Shown here: piece after piece, positions 63,653 through 64,000 of the stretch
Position numbering within the stretch: the stretch's first letter is position 1
Layout: each line of letters opens with the position of its first letter
From: UBA1546 sp049302185
Lineage (GTDB): Bacteria; Nitrospirota; Thermodesulfovibrionia; Thermodesulfovibrionales; UBA1546
NCBI GenBank assembly: GCA_049302185.1
Contig: JBAQLV010000023.1
Location: forward strand, 1-64,000
Length of the DNA stretch: 64,000 bases
Reading direction: 5' to 3'
Position numbers and translations under genes: made by a program
Notes under the pieces: model-generated
What the model was told of the DNA's origin: nothing
Databases searched by the model: none
Seen by the model: the letters and a program-made list of their open reading frames with translations, nothing else

Positions 63653-64000
63653 ATGATTTTTGGCAGCAAAGGTTCTATAGGCCTGGACATAGGCTCCAGC
63701 TATTTCAAGGTAGTGCAGGTCAAAGACACTAAAAAGGGCTACGAGCTGGAACTTTTTGATACGCTTCCGATTGCGCCTGAGATTATAGTTGATGGAGCCA
63801 TAATAGACTCGCTCAGGCTGGTAGAAGCCCTCAAGGAACTTACAAAAAAAGCCCGCGTAAAAACAAAGGATGCAGTAATAGGAATCTCAGGGCATGCCTC
63901 AGTGATTATAAAGCGGATACCGCTTCATGAGATGTCAGAGGATGAGCTTGCCGAATCAATAAAATTTGAGGCGGAACAGTATGTCCCGTTTGATATTGAG
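63653..64000 (+). CDS. pilM: Type IV pilus assembly protein PilM, N-terminal part
   Basis: The first 116 codons, cut by the window edge. MIFGSKGSIGLDIGSSYFKV followed by VQVKDTKKGYELELFDTLPI shows the actin-like ATPase fold (phosphate-1 GLDIGSS). KARVKTKDAVIGISGHASVI follows. PilM is the cytoplasmic platform partner of PilN, so pilNOPQ may follow beyond the window. Confidence 0.93.
   Translation, partial: MIFGSKGSIGLDIGSSYFKVVQVKDTKKGYELELFDTLPIAPEIIVDGAIIDSLRLVEALKELTKKARVKTKDAVIGISGHASVIIKRIPLHEMSEDELAESIKFEAEQYVPFDIE

Overview
The window is a core-genome stretch of a Gram-negative bacterium of low-to-middling GC content. BamD, OmpA-, AsmA- and LapA-type envelope proteins, HtrA and a periplasmic DsbC-like protein show the outer membrane. 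The gene mix (TusA/DsrE sulfur carriers, a standalone trpC, PolX, a paired M16 peptidase, a RicT/PSP1 protein beside metG, ispDF-truB next to pilM) makes me think of Nitrospirota (Thermodesulfovibrio-like) or a deltaproteobacterial relative. That placement is inference, because I cannot align the 16S here.

Layout. 1-3234: str operon on the minus strand (rpsL-rpsG-fusA-tuf, tuf cut by the window edge) with a near-consensus promoter. 3550-5972: small accessory genes and a LysM protein. 6013-7428: a primary-type sigma factor. 7628-12307: a minus-strand 16S-23S rRNA operon with two long processing stems, two boxA copies, no tRNA in the spacer, no 5S gene that I can find, and a roughly 120-nt repeat-derived hairpin inside the 23S gene. 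12670-22198: MBL hydrolase, murJ, trpC, lysS, a P-type ATPase, a tandem universal stress protein and a TusA/DsrE-type sulfur-relay cluster whose first gene is frameshifted. 22444-27537: uvrB, a HepT/MntA toxin-antitoxin pair, and two AT-rich orphan genes each followed by a related imperfect palindrome, resembling integron cassettes. 27697-37541: tRNA-Sec, a hydrolase, tRNA-Leu, polX, an M16 peptidase pair, holB, ricT and metG. 37511-41494: a GC-richer block of envelope genes beginning with a DUF1207 remnant that collides with a shortened metG. 41683-53917: mtaD, recR, a PAP2 phosphatase, a NYN nuclease with an apparent ATT start, mnmG, bamD, a siroheme synthase domain, a second primary-type sigma factor with dnaG, a NIF3-like protein, and a DsbC-like selenoprotein. 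53950-64000: tRNA-Leu, accA, dnaE, htrA, a PIN-TRAM protein, ispD-ispF-truB and the start of pilM.

Three themes stand out. First, selenium: the window holds selC and, about 26 kb away, a thiol-disulfide protein whose CxxC motif reads U-P-F-C through an in-frame TGA followed by a SECIS-like hairpin. Second, repeats: short tandem arrays of about 7-9 nt units have entered intergenic DNA, the 23S rRNA gene and the reading frames of essential genes (holB, metG, ispD, a P-type ATPase) without breaking them, and three further families of longer palindromic elements are dispersed between genes. Third, gene expression: many genes have a -10 box 5-9 nt before the start codon and no Shine-Dalgarno sequence, suggesting leaderless mRNAs, while others have strong GGAGG sites with GTG, TTG or even ATT starts.
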